From the NCBI GenBank assembly GCA_964636675.1, contig CAZWUO010000212.1, positions 1 through 5,809 on the forward strand: DNA of 5,809 nucleotides. The letters are read 5' to 3'. Source of the DNA: JALUUH01 sp964636675 (GTDB lineage Bacteria; Pseudomonadota; Gammaproteobacteria; S012-40). Made by a program: the position numbers and the translations under genes. Positions 5,139 to 5,809 of the stretch are shown one piece after another. Position 1 is the stretch's first letter, and each line of letters begins with the position of its first letter. The notes beneath the pieces were generated by a model, which saw nothing but the letters and a program-made list of their open reading frames with translations, searched no databases and was not told where the DNA came from.

Positions 5139-5809
5139 TTATATTTTCTCAAGTAGCTGAGTTTTTTTATACGCTATTTCTGTTTCAACTGAAGGTGCTA
5201 CATTAAGACCTAGTTTCAAGATTTTTTTACATAGTTCATACGTGGCAACCGCCTCAGACAATCGACCCTCAGATAAATGCAAATTAATCCGCATGCGATA
5301 AGCTTTTTCTTCTAACGGATTAACATTAAGAATAGTTTCTATGCAATCATCTGCATCCGTATTATTACTTTCTTTTAGCCAGTAGTTCGCCAATAGAAAG
5401 AGCTGATGTATCCACTTTGAACGTATCTTTTGTTGCTTATGAGCAACAACAAGCAAGTTCTCTTCTGATTGAAAAAAATTACCGCGATAATAGTTGCGAA
5501 GTTGGTCGTGGCACAATCTAATTGACTCAGAATTATGTGTTTTGTTATTGATAAGAGAAACAAGCTTTTCCGAATTTGCATTAAAAGCCCATGTATCAAG
5601 CCAGCAATGTTTTTCATTGAGAGACAATCGTCCTTCGCGGTTAATCAGTGCATCATGATGCCCCAGCATTTTTCGTAACCGAAAAAGCGTTGTGGTAAAT
5701 AATTGGTGTGCGGTATCTCCTTCTGCATCTGGCCACACCATTTCGGTAATCGATTCTTCGCGTACTTTTTTTCCACCGAATGCAATTAATACCTTTAATA
5801 GTGCAAAAA
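5139..5809 (-). CDS. Winged-helix/BTAD transcriptional regulator, C-terminal part (runs off window)
   Basis: The frame is open from the right edge, so the N-terminus lies outside; the ATG at 5741 is internal. The visible 222 residues start with the OmpR-type winged helix: LLKVLIAFGGKKVREESITE, MVWPDAEGDTAHQLFTTTLF, RLRKMLG, then INREGRLSLNEKHCWLDTWAF (visible residues 1-75). A bacterial transcriptional activator domain (BTAD) follows: all-helical, TPR-like, with ...NPLEEKAYRMRINLHLSEGR and AVATYELCKKIL (75-220). The wording of the winged helix (LWPDAEGD-like, REGRLSL, CW-DTWAF) matches the C-terminal module of large MalT-like ATP-dependent regulators in proteobacteria, so the full protein may carry an N-terminal AAA/STAND ATPase outside the window; a shorter stand-alone regulator is the alternative. 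It converges on the CHRD gene, 163 bases away, so control of that neighbour is possible but not shown. Confidence 0.85.
   Translation of the reverse strand, partial: FALLKVLIAFGGKKVREESITEMVWPDAEGDTAHQLFTTTLFRLRKMLGHHDALINREGRLSLNEKHCWLDTWAFNANSEKLVSLINNKTHNSESIRLCHDQLRNYYRGNFFQSEENLLVVAHKQQKIRSKWIHQLFLLANYWLKESNNTDADDCIETILNVNPLEEKAYRMRINLHLSEGRLSEAVATYELCKKILKLGLNVAPSVETEIAYKKTQLLEKI

Noticed and set aside
5375..5617. 80-codon minus-strand frame inside the BTAD gene
   Set aside because: Out-of-frame overlap with the BTAD coding sequence, whose frame is clearly correct.
1..5809. CRISPR array, toxin-antitoxin pair or defence operon
   Set aside because: No regularly spaced repeats, and no adjacent small gene pairs or nuclease/helicase domains were seen.

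Overview
This 5.8 kb window reads as an accessory, transposon-scarred stretch of an AT-rich bacterial chromosome, most likely proteobacterial. That guess is tentative. It rests on Sec-type signal peptides, AAGGA/GGAG ribosome binding sites, and a BTAD regulator of the MalT-like type common in proteobacteria. No rRNA, tRNA or CRISPR array was found. Four genes look intact or functional: a secreted protein of unknown function (minus strand), a BASS-family sodium/organic-anion symporter (plus), a CHRD-domain exported protein (plus), and a winged-helix/BTAD transcription factor (minus) that runs off the right edge.

Layout. Positions 1-734 are the decayed right part of an IS630-family insertion sequence. 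It has a frameshift, a large internal deletion that removes the first catalytic Asp, and an in-frame stop. It is further interrupted by a 158 bp MITE (435-592) with 24 bp terminal inverted repeats and a TA target duplication. Positions 737-~915 hold the C-terminal end of a small hydrophobic membrane protein, cut on the left by the IS630 end and on the right by an IS4-family transposase relic (~1280-~915, minus strand). A GC-rich segment (1280-1382) follows, then the terminator (1463-1492) and the body (1548-2288) of the secreted-protein gene. A gene-free 300 bp region follows, then a second, different IS4-type relic (plus, ~2593-~2970). The symporter (3147-4034) is followed immediately by a solitary copy of the MITE terminal repeat (4037-4056). 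The CHRD gene (4325-4975) and the BTAD gene (5809-5139) converge on an intergenic dyad (5054-5098).

The intact genes do not form an obvious operon: each appears to be its own transcription unit, with alternating strands and gaps above 100 bp. I see no convincing new defence or metabolic system. The best points for follow-up are the MITE whose removal restores the transposase frame, its 20 bp solo end beside the symporter stop codon, the cysteine-free secreted protein with a strongly patterned C-terminal domain, and a possible RBS-sequestering hairpin ahead of the CHRD gene.
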